Part shown: positions 25,114 to 34,132 of the stretch, piece after piece | Layout: every line of letters starts with the position of its first letter | How positions within the stretch are numbered: position 1 is the first letter of the stretch | Assembly (NCBI GenBank): GCA_947632015.1 | Contig: CANRNP010000012.1 | Coordinates: 1 to 40,313 of the forward strand | Source: an uncultured Clostridia bacterium | Lineage (GTDB): Bacteria; Bacillota; Clostridia; Christensenellales; Borkfalkiaceae | Direction of reading: 5' to 3' | DNA length: 40,313 bases | Program-made: the position numbers and the translations under genes | Notes under the pieces: generated by a model | Seen by the model: only the letters and a program-made list of their open reading frames with translations | Told to the model about the DNA's origin: nothing | Databases searched by the model: none

Positions 25114-26445
25114 TTATAGATTCATAAATATTTTCGGATTCCGATAGCAGATGTCTTTGAGCAGCGCGTTTGCGCTCTCCGCATCGTATTCTCCCGCTTC
25201 CGTTTTTTTCGCCACGTAGTCGCACAGGATCCTGCGGAAAAAGTCGAAACGGCAATAGCTTGAAAAGGAGCGGCTGTCCGTCAACATGCCGGGCGATATA
25301 CCCAAGACCGAATACTCGGCAAGCGTTTCAAGATGCGCCAAGATCCCCTTTAAGGTATCGTTGAACCACCATGCCGCGCCCATCCTTACATTCGGGAAAC
25401 AAGGCGCGATCGTGCAAAGCGCAGGCACCGCGTTCCTGTTGAGGGAATATAACAGCGTTTTGGGCAATTTCCCGATTTTATACAGCGAATCAAGAAAGAC
25501 CGCAATCCCGTCCGTGTCGATGTTTCCCTGCATGACGTCGTATCCCGCGTCACACCCGATCGCTCGGTGCGCCGTCGTATTGATGTTCCTCAGCGCTCCG
25601 ACATGCAACTGCCAGACGATCCCGTATTCCGCGAAAAGTCCGCCTAAAAATTTCATCCCATAAGAGTAAAAACGGCTTTTTTCCGCGGGCGTACGGTCTT
25701 CCCCCTTTGCGAACAACTCTTCCGCCTCCGTTTCGGTCACGTCCGTACGCACGCTTTCCTCCACGCTGGTATCGGCGATCGTGCACCCCTTCGTCACAAA
25801 ATATTTCAAACGTTCCGTCAGCGCCTCTTTCCAATCTCCGAGCGTACGGATCTCTCGCCTAGCCGCACTGCCGAGTTTTTCCAAATATGCGCTTTCAAGA
25901 CGGAGCGCCTTATCCGGCCGAAAGGTCGGACATACTTTTATGCCGTCGTAACTGCCGTGAAATTCGAGTTGTTCGATCGGGTCGTTCGTCGTTGCGATAT
26001 ACTCCACGTTGAATTGCTTCAAAAGCGTACGCACCGACAGCGACTTCAATTTTTCATTCGCCTCTTTGTAGATCGCCCGCGCCGTCCTTTCGTTGAGCGG
26101 CTCTGCGATCCCGAACAACTTTTTCAGCTCGAAATGCGTCCAATAGTAGAGCGGGTTTCCGAGAAGCTTGGGCATCACCGAAGCGTATGCGTAAAACTTT
26201 TCTTCATCGCCCGCGTCTCCCGTGATCCATTTTTCCCCGATCCCGCAACTGCGCATGGCTCGCCATTTATAGTGATCGGCGCTCAGCCAGAGTTCGGTGA
26301 TCGTATTGAATTTCCTGTCCTCCGCGATCTCTTTCTCCGAAAGATGGGAATGGTAATCCACGATCGGCAGATCCTTCACTTCTTCATAATACTTGCGGGC
26401 CGTTGCGGAATGCAATAAAACTCCCTCGTCAAAAAATTCTCTCAT
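25114..26445 (-). CDS. uxaC: Glucuronate isomerase UxaC
   Basis: The 443-residue protein is a UxaC homologue of the amidohydrolase superfamily. It interconverts D-glucuronate and D-fructuronate, and also galacturonate and tagaturonate. VDYHSHLS (29-36) supplies the metal-site histidines H32 and H34. Further conserved stretches are ATTNDPIEQLE, WQLHVGALRN and the C-terminal GMLTDSRSF. It is slightly shorter than the usual 465 or so residues, but no conserved block seems missing. The ATG at 26445 overlaps the stop of the transporter gene by four bases (ATGA), with AGAGGAG upstream, so transport and isomerisation are translationally coupled. Confidence 0.95.
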   Translation of the reverse strand: MREFFDEGVLLHSATARKYYEEVKDLPIVDYHSHLSEKEIAEDRKFNTITELWLSADHYKWRAMRSCGIGEKWITGDAGDEEKFYAYASVMPKLLGNPLYYWTHFELKKLFGIAEPLNERTARAIYKEANEKLKSLSVRTLLKQFNVEYIATTNDPIEQLEFHGSYDGIKVCPTFRPDKALRLESAYLEKLGSAARREIRTLGDWKEALTERLKYFVTKGCTIADTSVEESVRTDVTETEAEELFAKGEDRTPAEKSRFYSYGMKFLGGLFAEYGIVWQLHVGALRNINTTAHRAIGCDAGYDVMQGNIDTDGIAVFLDSLYKIGKLPKTLLYSLNRNAVPALCTIAPCFPNVRMGAAWWFNDTLKGILAHLETLAEYSVLGISPGMLTDSRSFSSYCRFDFFRRILCDYVAKKTEAGEYDAESANALLKDICYRNPKIFMNL

Positions 26446-28376
26446 GACTGCTCCTCTTTTTCAGGAAGATATTCTGCGGGGATCTCGATCGCATTGACCG
26501 AGGGCTCCGCCGAAACCTTCTCCCGCCGTGTGAACACGGCGCCGTATATCTTATCCAGAATGTTCGCCTTTTTGGGCTCGCCCGTCTTTTTGTCAAGCGC
26601 CACATGCACGGGCGCCACGAAGCGCGCGGGAACCTGGTCGATCGTCTGCCACGTTTTCATCGCCTCTTCCATCGGCATGCCGCCCTCGACCGCCGCCTTC
26701 CGCACCGCGTTCACTGCCTGTATCTCCTGCAACCGCTTGCCCGAAAGACCGTATCGCGTCATGCAAAATACCGTCACCAGCCACGCCGCCATCGGAAGGA
26801 TGCAGAAGCAGATGATCGCCGAAAGTTTCATCCCCTCCATGTACGCCGTCGCCTCGCCCGGCAATGCGTTCAAGCCCGGAACCATGTACACGATGAATAC
26901 CGTCAGAAGCAACGTTTGCAGCGACGATATGATCTTGTCCACCAGCGAGAAAATCGTCCCCATGATCCCCGGCACATATTTCCCCGAACGGTAGGTCTCG
27001 TAGTCCGTACAATCCGCAACCATCGGGATCGTCAGATTGTCGCAACAATTAAACGCTCCGTATCCGCAGCCGTAAAAAATAATGAAGAAAATCGTGTAAG
27101 CGTTGATCGTAAGATGGAATCCGCCCTCCGTCGAGAAGATGCTCAGCCATGTCGCGGGATTATCATGGTCATAAATACACAGGAGCACGAGCACGCCCAC
27201 ATAGAAGAGCAACGCAAACAGCGTGAATTGCGCGACCCCGCGCTTCTGCCCTTTCTTGCCTGCCGTCGAACTCCCCCATAGGAAGAACACCCCCATAAAG
27301 ATAAAGCAGAGCGCATAGAAGGGGATAAAGAGCCCGTTGTAATCCCCCATGAGACAGCCGTAGATCAAAAATGCCACCGTCCCCGACGTCGCGATCGTGG
27401 AGGCAAGTTTGTTGAGCCCCGACGAGAGCACCAGCCAGCGGATCTCTTTGTTTCCCTTTAAGATCCCCGCGTAGTCTCTGAGTTTTGCGGGCTCGCTCTC
27501 GATCCCCCAATACTGCGGACGGTCCTTCTCCGAGATCGCGGCATAAGCCATGATCGTATAGACCGCCGAAACGCAGATGACAAACGGCACCATGATATTG
27601 TAGAACTGCGCGCCGTACCCCGCGCCATAGACGTAGGCATACTGTTTGCCCGCTTCAAGCAGACTGAAATCGTAAGAAATATTTCTCGACGCGAATTCCG
27701 CCGCAAGCGTCTCGATCGAAAATCCGTTTTCCGTCACTTCATAGATGATCAGCCCTTTCGGACAGATCGCTTCGTTCGTAAGTACGCCGCCCGCCATTAC
27801 ATTCACGAGCACGATCGATCCGATCATGCCGATCATGTTCCAGATAACGAACTGCGAACGCTGCTTGGGATCGTTGGTAAGACAGGTCTGACCCGCCTTC
27901 GTCACCGCGCATTGGCAGGTGTATCCGAGGACGTAAACAATGTAACTCACGATATACACCATCCAGCGCAACCAGGCAAGCTGATTATTCAATCCGCGGA
28001 AAAACACCATCATGAGCAACAGGGAAAGGGCAAGCAAAATATTCCCCAGGATCATGTAAGGCCGAAACTTGCCGATCCTCGTTTTGGTGCGGTCCATAAT
28101 TCCCCCTAAAAGAGGATCGGTGATTGCGTCGAATACCCGCATAAGCGGCGCAAAGATCGCGTTGAAACTTGTGATCGCGAGCGCCAGCCCGCCCGCAATG
28201 AGGGTACCTCCGATCGCCGTCGCCGCACTGCCCGTCAGATACATCATCGCGAAATATGTAAAATAGGTGTAGAACGCAAAGTAGACGTTCGTCGCCGCAT
28301 TGTTGAACGGGAATAACGCCACTTGCCATTGCTTTGCGCGATTGACCGCCGCGCTGTCTCCTCCTTGTAGTGTCAT
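26442..28376 (-). CDS. GPH-type MFS transporter (glycoside-pentoside-hexuronide:cation symporter)
   Basis: The 644-residue protein has about twelve membrane spans and the GPH signature after the second span: DAITDPLLGGIMDRTKTRIGKFRPY near residues 83-107, a variant of the DPxxGxxxDRTxxxxGRxRP motif. GPH carriers import melibiose, pentosides or hexuronides with a cation. Given uxaC, the likely cargo is glucuronate or a beta-glucuronide. It is longer than typical (about 450-500) because of an insert near residues 200-250 and a hydrophilic C-terminal tail of about 100 residues, which could be regulatory. It is the first gene of the operon; AGGAG precedes the ATG, and a promoter with paired activator-like boxes lies upstream. 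Confidence 0.88.
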   Translation of the reverse strand: MTLQGGDSAAVNRAKQWQVALFPFNNAATNVYFAFYTYFTYFAMMYLTGSAATAIGGTLIAGGLALAITSFNAIFAPLMRVFDAITDPLLGGIMDRTKTRIGKFRPYMILGNILLALSLLLMMVFFRGLNNQLAWLRWMVYIVSYIVYVLGYTCQCAVTKAGQTCLTNDPKQRSQFVIWNMIGMIGSIVLVNVMAGGVLTNEAICPKGLIIYEVTENGFSIETLAAEFASRNISYDFSLLEAGKQYAYVYGAGYGAQFYNIMVPFVICVSAVYTIMAYAAISEKDRPQYWGIESEPAKLRDYAGILKGNKEIRWLVLSSGLNKLASTIATSGTVAFLIYGCLMGDYNGLFIPFYALCFIFMGVFFLWGSSTAGKKGQKRGVAQFTLFALLFYVGVLVLLCIYDHDNPATWLSIFSTEGGFHLTINAYTIFFIIFYGCGYGAFNCCDNLTIPMVADCTDYETYRSGKYVPGIMGTIFSLVDKIISSLQTLLLTVFIVYMVPGLNALPGEATAYMEGMKLSAIICFCILPMAAWLVTVFCMTRYGLSGKRLQEIQAVNAVRKAAVEGGMPMEEAMKTWQTIDQVPARFVAPVHVALDKKTGEPKKANILDKIYGAVFTRREKVSAEPSVNAIEIPAEYLPEKEEQS

Positions 28377-28409
28377 AATCTCATCTCCTATTATAACTGT
28401 TCCGACTTT

Positions 28410-28467
28410 ATCATAACATACTTTTTACATAAAAATAAATTGCAACTTTTTAGTTTTATATTGCAAT
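28410..28467 (-). promoter_or_regulatory. Promoter of the uronate operon with paired 21-bp-spaced boxes
   Basis: On the minus strand a TATGAT -10 box (28415-28410) has only a weak TTATTT at the -35 position, as expected for an activated promoter. Two boxes lie upstream: GTTGCAAT (28446-28439) and ATTGCAAT (28467-28460), with starts exactly 21 bp apart. The nearer box ends 23 bases from the -10. The same arrangement occurs at 38396-38452. The rest of 28377-28650 is AT-rich and holds no gene. Confidence 0.72.
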
Positions 28468-28555
28468 TCTTCCACAAATGCAAAAAATCTATATCCTGCG
28501 CCCCGATTTTTTGCGGTTTTCCTTCACCGATCTTGTTTTCCCGCACATGCCGCCG

Positions 28556-28587
28556 GCAGAAAACGGCGCAGGATCGCTCCTGCGCCG
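28556..28587 (-). terminator. Terminator of the GH3 surface operon
   Basis: CGGCGCAGGA pairs perfectly with TCCTGCGCCG (28564-28573 with 28578-28587) around a TCGC loop, followed on the minus strand by TTTTCTG. It separates the GH3 operon from the uronate operon, so the latter needs its own promoter. Confidence 0.72.
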
Positions 28588-28650
28588 CCTTCTAAGGGGG
28601 AAATATATGTCATATGTTTTGCCATATGCATCTTGACCGGCGCGGCTTTT

Positions 28651-31617
28651 TCAGGAGATCTCATTCAGTTTCGGATCGTTCCCGTCGTCTTGAACTTCTT
28701 TCTCCTTTTTTGTTCTATAATAGCTCACATACTTTACCGTGAGCATTGTGCCGCTCGCCGCCGTCAGAACCGCGCCGATGATCACGAGCGTCAGTGCGAG
28801 AATCTCTACCCAGGTCTTGACTATGACCACACGGTCTGCCGTGGAGATCCCGTTCATACTCGCGGAGAAGTTCGCCGTAACATATAAGATCCTGTGCGCC
28901 GATTCGCGCAATTTGTTCGCAAACATGGCGCTGCCTTTGAAATCGGCAAGTCCTGTCGGATCGGCAGGTCCGTCGTACAAATTGGTGCCGTTTGCAATGC
29001 CGTCTACAAACGTCATGAACACCTTCGCGTTCGCGTCTGCCATATCGGTGATCGAATAGCCGTCGAAGCCCCATTCATCGCGCATCATGCCTTCCATCAG
29101 GGCGCTGCTTGCGCTTGTCCAAATGCACCCGATCCGGTTGAAAGAAGTCATGGTCGCATGGGCGTTGCCCATAGACGGACGGAAACTCATTTCAAAGGGT
29201 AGCAACATGATCTCGCGCAGTTCCTGCTCGTTGAGCCATACCGCAACGCCGTTCCGGTTGGTCTCCTCGTTATTCACCGCATAATGCTTCACATAGGCGA
29301 CGACGCCTTTCTTCTGCATCCCGACGACTTCCGCCACGCTCGCGCGCCCCGAAAGATAGGGATCTTCCGAAAAGTATTCGTGCGCTCTGCCGCCGAAGGG
29401 GGTACGGTGCATATTGACTCCGGGGGCATACAGTCCCGTGACCTTTGCCGCGAGGGCGTCCTCCGCGAGGGCGTCGCCCGCACGTTCGACGAGTTCGAGA
29501 TCAAACGTGGACGCCCAGATCCCCTCGGAGGGGAAGGCTACGCCCGTCGTCGATTTGGAAACGCTGTTGGGACCGTTTTCGTCCGTCGTTCCGGGTTTTC
29601 CGACCGAAGCGACGGGGCGGGTGATATGTTGCCCCCAGGTGACGAGTTCCGCCTGCTCTTCATAGGTCATCTGGTCGAGCAGATCGTCCCAGCGGGGATC
29701 GTCGTAAGCGACAGGATCTTCTTCCGTCGAGCGGAGCATCGCGACCGTAAGCCCGTTGCTCGCGCCGTAAGAGGGCATCGCCGTGCCGTCTTCGACGAGG
29801 GGCTTGTTGCTGCGGATGTCCGTTACCATCTGATCGGTCATGGACAGTGAAACCGCGGCTTTGGGCCATGTACCCTCCCAATCGTTGCGGGAGACATAGA
29901 CGGCGCGATTGTCGCCACGACCCTCGTATCGGTTGATGTCGCTGAAATCGAAGCGGTTGGAGATCTGCCCGCCCGTTTCGGAAGAGACGGAATAAGTCTT
30001 ATCGTCGAACGAATCGACATGGTATTTAGCGCAGAGGGAGACATCGGCATAAATATCCTCCACCGCATAGCCCTGCGCCGTGAGAATATTGTTGAGCGCA
30101 TTATGCGCGTCCTTGCCCGCGGCAAACCAATAGTCGCCATCGTCGACGATATAAGTCTGCGCGCCGTATGCGTCGTACGATTTGAGCCGTTCTTTGGGGA
30201 TCTCCACGGTGACCGTCTGATCCTCGCCCGATTCAAGCACTTTCGTCTTTGCGAAGCCGACCAGTTCGATCGCAGATTTCTCGATCTTATGCTCAATATC
30301 GTACTGCGTGTACGGCTTTTGGAGATAGATCTGGACGACCTCTTTCCCCGCATAGGCGCCGATATTCATGACATTGACCGTTGCCGTAAACGAATCCTCG
30401 TTCTCGGTGAGCTCGAATCCGCTGTACAGAAACTCGGTATAACTCAGACCGTGCCCGAAGGGGAAGGCGACGTCGTCCGCATAGACATAATCGCCCGTAT
30501 TTGCCCTTCCGGTGACGGCATCGGCATACCTCGTCTCATAATAGCGGTATCCGACGTAAATGCCCTCGACGTAGACCGCATACACGTTCTGCGTTTCCCC
30601 GAACTCCTGCGCGCTGTTTTGGTAGGTCTGCGTAAACTTTTTATCGGGATTCAATCCCCAGCTTGCCATGGCGGGCGAGGAAAAGTTATCCTTCACATAG
30701 GTATCGGAGAGCCTGCCGGAGGGAACGACGTCGCCGGAGAGCACATCGCCGATGGCGTAAATGCCCGTGGAGCCGACGTTGCCGACCCAAAGCGCCGCAT
30801 CGATCGAGATCGTATCGTCGAACATGAAATCGAGCTGCACGGGGACCGCGGAATTCAAAAGCACGATCACGCGCTTGAAAGTCCCCGAATTTTTCAGCCC
30901 CGTGATCCCGCGCAACACGCTCAGCTCCTGCTCCGAAAGGGACAAATAGCTGCCGTCGAGCCCGTCGGATCCGGACGTGGTGATGTCTCTGCCCTCGCCG
31001 CTGTCGCGGGAAATGACATAGATCGCCGCGTCGCCGTATGCCGCAAACGTATTCGTGACCGAGGACTTATACATATCCCAGGCGGGTTCCCTGATCTTAT
31101 ACACGAAGTTTTCCTGCGTGCGGCCGTACATTCTCGGATCGAGTTGCGCATAGAACCCGATCAGTTCTTCGTTTACCTCATAATCGTCCAGCGCCTGCGA
31201 CAGGGTGGGAAATGCGCTCGAACCCGTGGTATTTGACGAACCTGAGGAGTTATAGTTGAATTTATACGCGCCATAGCCGAACAGGCTGACCTTACTGCCC
31301 TTTTCGAGCGGAAGCGCATAGCTCCCGTCGCTGAGCGGTTCGTTGCGGAGAAGCACCATGCCCTCCTCTTCGAGCTTGCGGCAGGTCTCCTCCATATACG
31401 CTTTGAGCGACTCCGTATCGGAATAGTCGGACTTGAAGTACTCCGTATCCTCGCCGCTCGAATCCCCTTTGATGGTCACAGAGGTTTGGAGATGGAGCGC
31501 GGCGGTGATCGCGGCGGCATTGCTCATTGCCAGATTGTACACCCCGATGAAGAGCGCCAACAGGAATGCCGACACAAAAAACAGTGTGCGGGCGAGTTTG
31601 ACTGAAAACTTTTTCAT
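28651..31617 (-). CDS. Membrane-anchored GH3 beta-glycosidase, circularly permuted
   Basis: The 988-residue enzyme has the domain order of GH3 proteins of the Ruminococcus/Butyrivibrio kind: the GH3 C-terminal domain and Fn3-like module come first (about 60-480), and the TIM barrel last (about 640-920). In the barrel, DENGPN, GGRAHEYFSEDPYLSG, KHYAVNNEETNR and the nucleophile D858 in SITDMADA are visible. A membrane span lies at each end (about 10-32 and 935-962), with a basic tail inside, so the catalytic part should face outward. The ATG at 31617 overlaps the preceding gene by four bases and has AAGGAGG. It probably releases glucose, xylose or a similar unit from glycans at the cell surface. 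Confidence 0.9.
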   Translation of the reverse strand: MKKFSVKLARTLFFVSAFLLALFIGVYNLAMSNAAAITAALHLQTSVTIKGDSSGEDTEYFKSDYSDTESLKAYMEETCRKLEEEGMVLLRNEPLSDGSYALPLEKGSKVSLFGYGAYKFNYNSSGSSNTTGSSAFPTLSQALDDYEVNEELIGFYAQLDPRMYGRTQENFVYKIREPAWDMYKSSVTNTFAAYGDAAIYVISRDSGEGRDITTSGSDGLDGSYLSLSEQELSVLRGITGLKNSGTFKRVIVLLNSAVPVQLDFMFDDTISIDAALWVGNVGSTGIYAIGDVLSGDVVPSGRLSDTYVKDNFSSPAMASWGLNPDKKFTQTYQNSAQEFGETQNVYAVYVEGIYVGYRYYETRYADAVTGRANTGDYVYADDVAFPFGHGLSYTEFLYSGFELTENEDSFTATVNVMNIGAYAGKEVVQIYLQKPYTQYDIEHKIEKSAIELVGFAKTKVLESGEDQTVTVEIPKERLKSYDAYGAQTYIVDDGDYWFAAGKDAHNALNNILTAQGYAVEDIYADVSLCAKYHVDSFDDKTYSVSSETGGQISNRFDFSDINRYEGRGDNRAVYVSRNDWEGTWPKAAVSLSMTDQMVTDIRSNKPLVEDGTAMPSYGASNGLTVAMLRSTEEDPVAYDDPRWDDLLDQMTYEEQAELVTWGQHITRPVASVGKPGTTDENGPNSVSKSTTGVAFPSEGIWASTFDLELVERAGDALAEDALAAKVTGLYAPGVNMHRTPFGGRAHEYFSEDPYLSGRASVAEVVGMQKKGVVAYVKHYAVNNEETNRNGVAVWLNEQELREIMLLPFEMSFRPSMGNAHATMTSFNRIGCIWTSASSALMEGMMRDEWGFDGYSITDMADANAKVFMTFVDGIANGTNLYDGPADPTGLADFKGSAMFANKLRESAHRILYVTANFSASMNGISTADRVVIVKTWVEILALTLVIIGAVLTAASGTMLTVKYVSYYRTKKEKEVQDDGNDPKLNEIS

Positions 31618-32063
31618 TGCTTGCCTCCTTCCGCCGCTTTGCCGCCGAATTCGTTTTTGAGTAAGATCGCCGCAAAGAGCGTACACAGCGTCGAGAGCAA
31701 CAAGAGCCCGAACGTAAAGATGAACGGATAGAGGATATCCGGTTTAAGCCCGGTGGGATCGATCCCGACAAGGACATTCGCAAGATAGGACATCTCCGAG
31801 TTCAGATACGCGAACCACGCGGAAAAGAGCAGGAGAAATGCTATGTACGGGATCAACTTTCCGTCAAAATTCACCGAAAGGAAATGGGAGACGACTGCAA
31901 CGGCGGCGAGAACTACACCGATCGCGGCGAGCGCGATCACGGAAGCGTCGAGCCGAAGGATAAAGTCGTTGACGCCCTTTGCCGCATACAGGATCAAGGC
32001 GACCGCACCGAGAATACATCCGGCGGCGGACAGGATCAAACTTACCGTATTTCCACGCTTCAT
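31614..32063 (-). CDS. Small four-span membrane protein of the GH3 operon
   Basis: The 149-residue protein is not recognised. It consists almost entirely of four hydrophobic spans (near residues 7-27, 40-61, 70-88 and 111-134) with short loops and a charged C terminus (KNEFGGKAAEGGKQ). Its ATG at 32063 has a GGAGG site inside the end of the lipoprotein gene. Its end overlaps the GH3 start by four bases (ATGA), which ties its translation to the anchored GH3 enzyme. It may help membrane insertion or assembly of the surface enzymes; this is a guess based on context only. Confidence 0.75.
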   Translation of the reverse strand: MKRGNTVSLILSAAGCILGAVALILYAAKGVNDFILRLDASVIALAAIGVVLAAVAVVSHFLSVNFDGKLIPYIAFLLLFSAWFAYLNSEMSYLANVLVGIDPTGLKPDILYPFIFTFGLLLLSTLCTLFAAILLKNEFGGKAAEGGKQ

Positions 32064-32065
32064 CG

Positions 32066-34003
32066 TTATGCCTCCGTCCTCTTCTGCTCGCAGATCTCTT
32101 CGTTCTTGGGCGTCCAGCTCAAAGTCGCATCCGTGCAGACATAGATGCAGTCCACGATGGGCGAATTTGCGTTCATCGTGCCGTCCGGATACAGCTTATC
32201 GCTGTTCGTTACGGTGAGCGTAATGGTGTTCCTCCCCTTCACGAGGTGCGCGCGTGTGTTCATGATGAAGTTTTCGAACGGACGGATGTCGTTATTGAGG
32301 TCGTCGCGTTCGCCGTACAGGCTGATCTCGTCGTAATCGAGCTCTTCGCCGTTGACCGTCACCGAATAGCGTTCGGGGTTGAACACCTGGGGCGCATACA
32401 TCGCCTGGATCCTCAAAATCACGACGGCGTCGGTTACCTCGCGGTCGGATTCGATCACAAATTGCAGGTTTGCGCCGTTATAGAAGAGCATGCCCACCCA
32501 AAAACCGTTGCTGGCGTTTGCGTGCCTGTCGTCCTTGATGATGAGGTCCTCCGGACCGGAGCCGTTGTTGGAGTATCCGAGCCCCGTCTTGCCGTCGAGA
32601 TCGGTGTATTCCGCTTCGAAGGTGTATTGACGGTACCATTTCGCATAAACGGAGATGCTCGCCGTAACGCGGCGGTCGAAGCTGAACTCCGTCGTGCATC
32701 CGGCATCGGTGTACCAACCCATAAAGTAGTAATTTTCGCGTTCGGGAGCGGGAACATCGCCGACGGACACCCGCTGGTTCTTCTTCACCGAGAAACTCTT
32801 GTAGGTATCGTCGCCGGTGCCGTAATTGAGATGGAAGGTCACGGTGAAGGTGTCATCCTGTCCAGTGCTGTTCTGCTCCCAATGAGCCGTGAGCGTAAGA
32901 TCGGAGGTGACGGGCGTCGAGAAGATATATTCGTCCTCTTCGAGATACCAGCCCGCAAACGACCAACCATCGCGCGTGCGTTCTTCGGGTTCCGAGACCG
33001 GTTTGCCATGCTCGACCGTCTCCGTCGTATCCGCTTCGTTGCCATAGTTCCAATGGAACGTGACGGTGTACGTCTTGATCGTCCATTTTGCATACAGCGT
33101 GAGATTTTCCGTCACCGCCGCTTCGAAGTTATACTGCGTCGTGCAGGCGGCTTCCGTGTACCAGCCGCCGAAGTCATAGCCTTCGCGCTCAGGTGCGGGC
33201 GTAGGCGCCGTTACGCGCTCCCCTACCGTGACTTTGGCGGGAGAAGGATTTTCGGAGGGCTTATAGTTGAGGTCGAACGTGATCTCGGCGGTCGTGAGCG
33301 TCCAGCCCGCATAAAGGGTGATGTTCGCAGAGACGGGCGTCGTGAAATCGAAGGGGTGCTCGCAAGTAGCTTCCATATACCACGCATCGAACGCATAATC
33401 GTCTCTTTCGGGTGTTTCCGGCTGTTGCACCGTCTGCCCCGAAGTGACCGTCACCGTGCGCATCGCGGGCGCACCGACATAATTATAATTAAAGGAAACC
33501 GTGACCGTCGAGCTCGACCAGCCGGCATAGACGACTGTCGCCTTTGTGATGGGCGTTTCGAAATCGAACAAGGTCGTGGCGGCGGCGGTCGTGTACCAAC
33601 CGGTAAAGGAATAGCCGCCGTCGCGGGTGGGCTCGCCGTCGGGTCTTTTTGCCTTTTCTCCCGACTTCACGGTCTGGCGGTCGAATACGCCGCCTCCCTG
33701 ATAGTTCAAATTGAAAACGACGTTAAAAGTCGTATCTTGATCGCTCGGTGTGCCGCTTTGCCGATAGCCGCATACCGTGCAGGCTCCGTCTTTTAAGGTG
33801 TGTGCCGCCTTGCCGCTGACCTCCGTCTTATGATCGCAGGTCGCCGCATGCCAATGGTTGGTGTCGTCGTATGTCCATGCGTCGGAAAAGGTGTGTTTGT
33901 GCTCTTCCGTCGTTTCCCCGCAGGCGGTCACGCCGATAAAAAGGACTGCGGAAAGCAGGATCGAGACAGACATTCTGAAAATTTTCAAAATTGTTTTTCG
34001 CAT
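32066..34003 (-). CDS. Surface lipoprotein with five InlB-type repeats and a carbohydrate-binding-like domain
   Basis: The 645-residue protein has a signal peptide and a perfect lipobox, VTAC with C28. A histidine- and cysteine-rich segment follows (35-80), including HWHAATC and CTVCGY, possibly metal binding. Five InlB B-repeat (Listeria-Bacteroides) units come next at about 92-163, 165-235, 238-308, 310-376 and 384-457, each ending in a YAGW/YAKW-like motif. The last part (about 460-630) begins YTFEAEYTDLDG and resembles CBM6/35-type beta sandwiches that bind sugars. It is probably a substrate-capturing or adhesive partner of the GH3 enzymes encoded on either side. GGGGG precedes the ATG at 34003. 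Confidence 0.87.
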   Translation of the reverse strand: MRKTILKIFRMSVSILLSAVLFIGVTACGETTEEHKHTFSDAWTYDDTNHWHAATCDHKTEVSGKAAHTLKDGACTVCGYRQSGTPSDQDTTFNVVFNLNYQGGGVFDRQTVKSGEKAKRPDGEPTRDGGYSFTGWYTTAAATTLFDFETPITKATVVYAGWSSSTVTVSFNYNYVGAPAMRTVTVTSGQTVQQPETPERDDYAFDAWYMEATCEHPFDFTTPVSANITLYAGWTLTTAEITFDLNYKPSENPSPAKVTVGERVTAPTPAPEREGYDFGGWYTEAACTTQYNFEAAVTENLTLYAKWTIKTYTVTFHWNYGNEADTTETVEHGKPVSEPEERTRDGWSFAGWYLEEDEYIFSTPVTSDLTLTAHWEQNSTGQDDTFTVTFHLNYGTGDDTYKSFSVKKNQRVSVGDVPAPERENYYFMGWYTDAGCTTEFSFDRRVTASISVYAKWYRQYTFEAEYTDLDGKTGLGYSNNGSGPEDLIIKDDRHANASNGFWVGMLFYNGANLQFVIESDREVTDAVVILRIQAMYAPQVFNPERYSVTVNGEELDYDEISLYGERDDLNNDIRPFENFIMNTRAHLVKGRNTITLTVTNSDKLYPDGTMNANSPIVDCIYVCTDATLSWTPKNEEICEQKRTEA

Positions 34004-34040
34004 AAAAAACCCCCAAAGTACTCGGACCGTTCGTCCGTAA

Positions 34041-34082
34041 AAAGGCTCCGATTGCCCGCGGGCTCTTCACTCGCGGGCAATC
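34041..34082 (-). terminator. Partial terminator/attenuator after the first GH3 gene
   Basis: An 11-bp perfect stem (GATTGCCCGCG at 34050-34060 with its complement at 34072-34082) is followed on the minus strand by CGGAGCC and five T residues. The gap between stem and T run suggests incomplete termination, which would give more GH3 mRNA than lipoprotein mRNA. The remainder of 34004-34132 holds no gene. Confidence 0.6.
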
Positions 34083-34132
34083 TTCGCTTAGTTCAAAAGT
34101 TCGTTATCAGACAGCCGAAGCCCTGATTTGTC

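Noticed and set aside
28390-28418. Second TATAAT-like box near the symporter start (28395-28390, minus strand)
   Set aside because: It would give a leader of only about six bases, cutting off the AGGAG ribosome site, and its -35 is poor; the TATGAT box at 28415-28410 also matches the geometry of the GH3 operon promoter.
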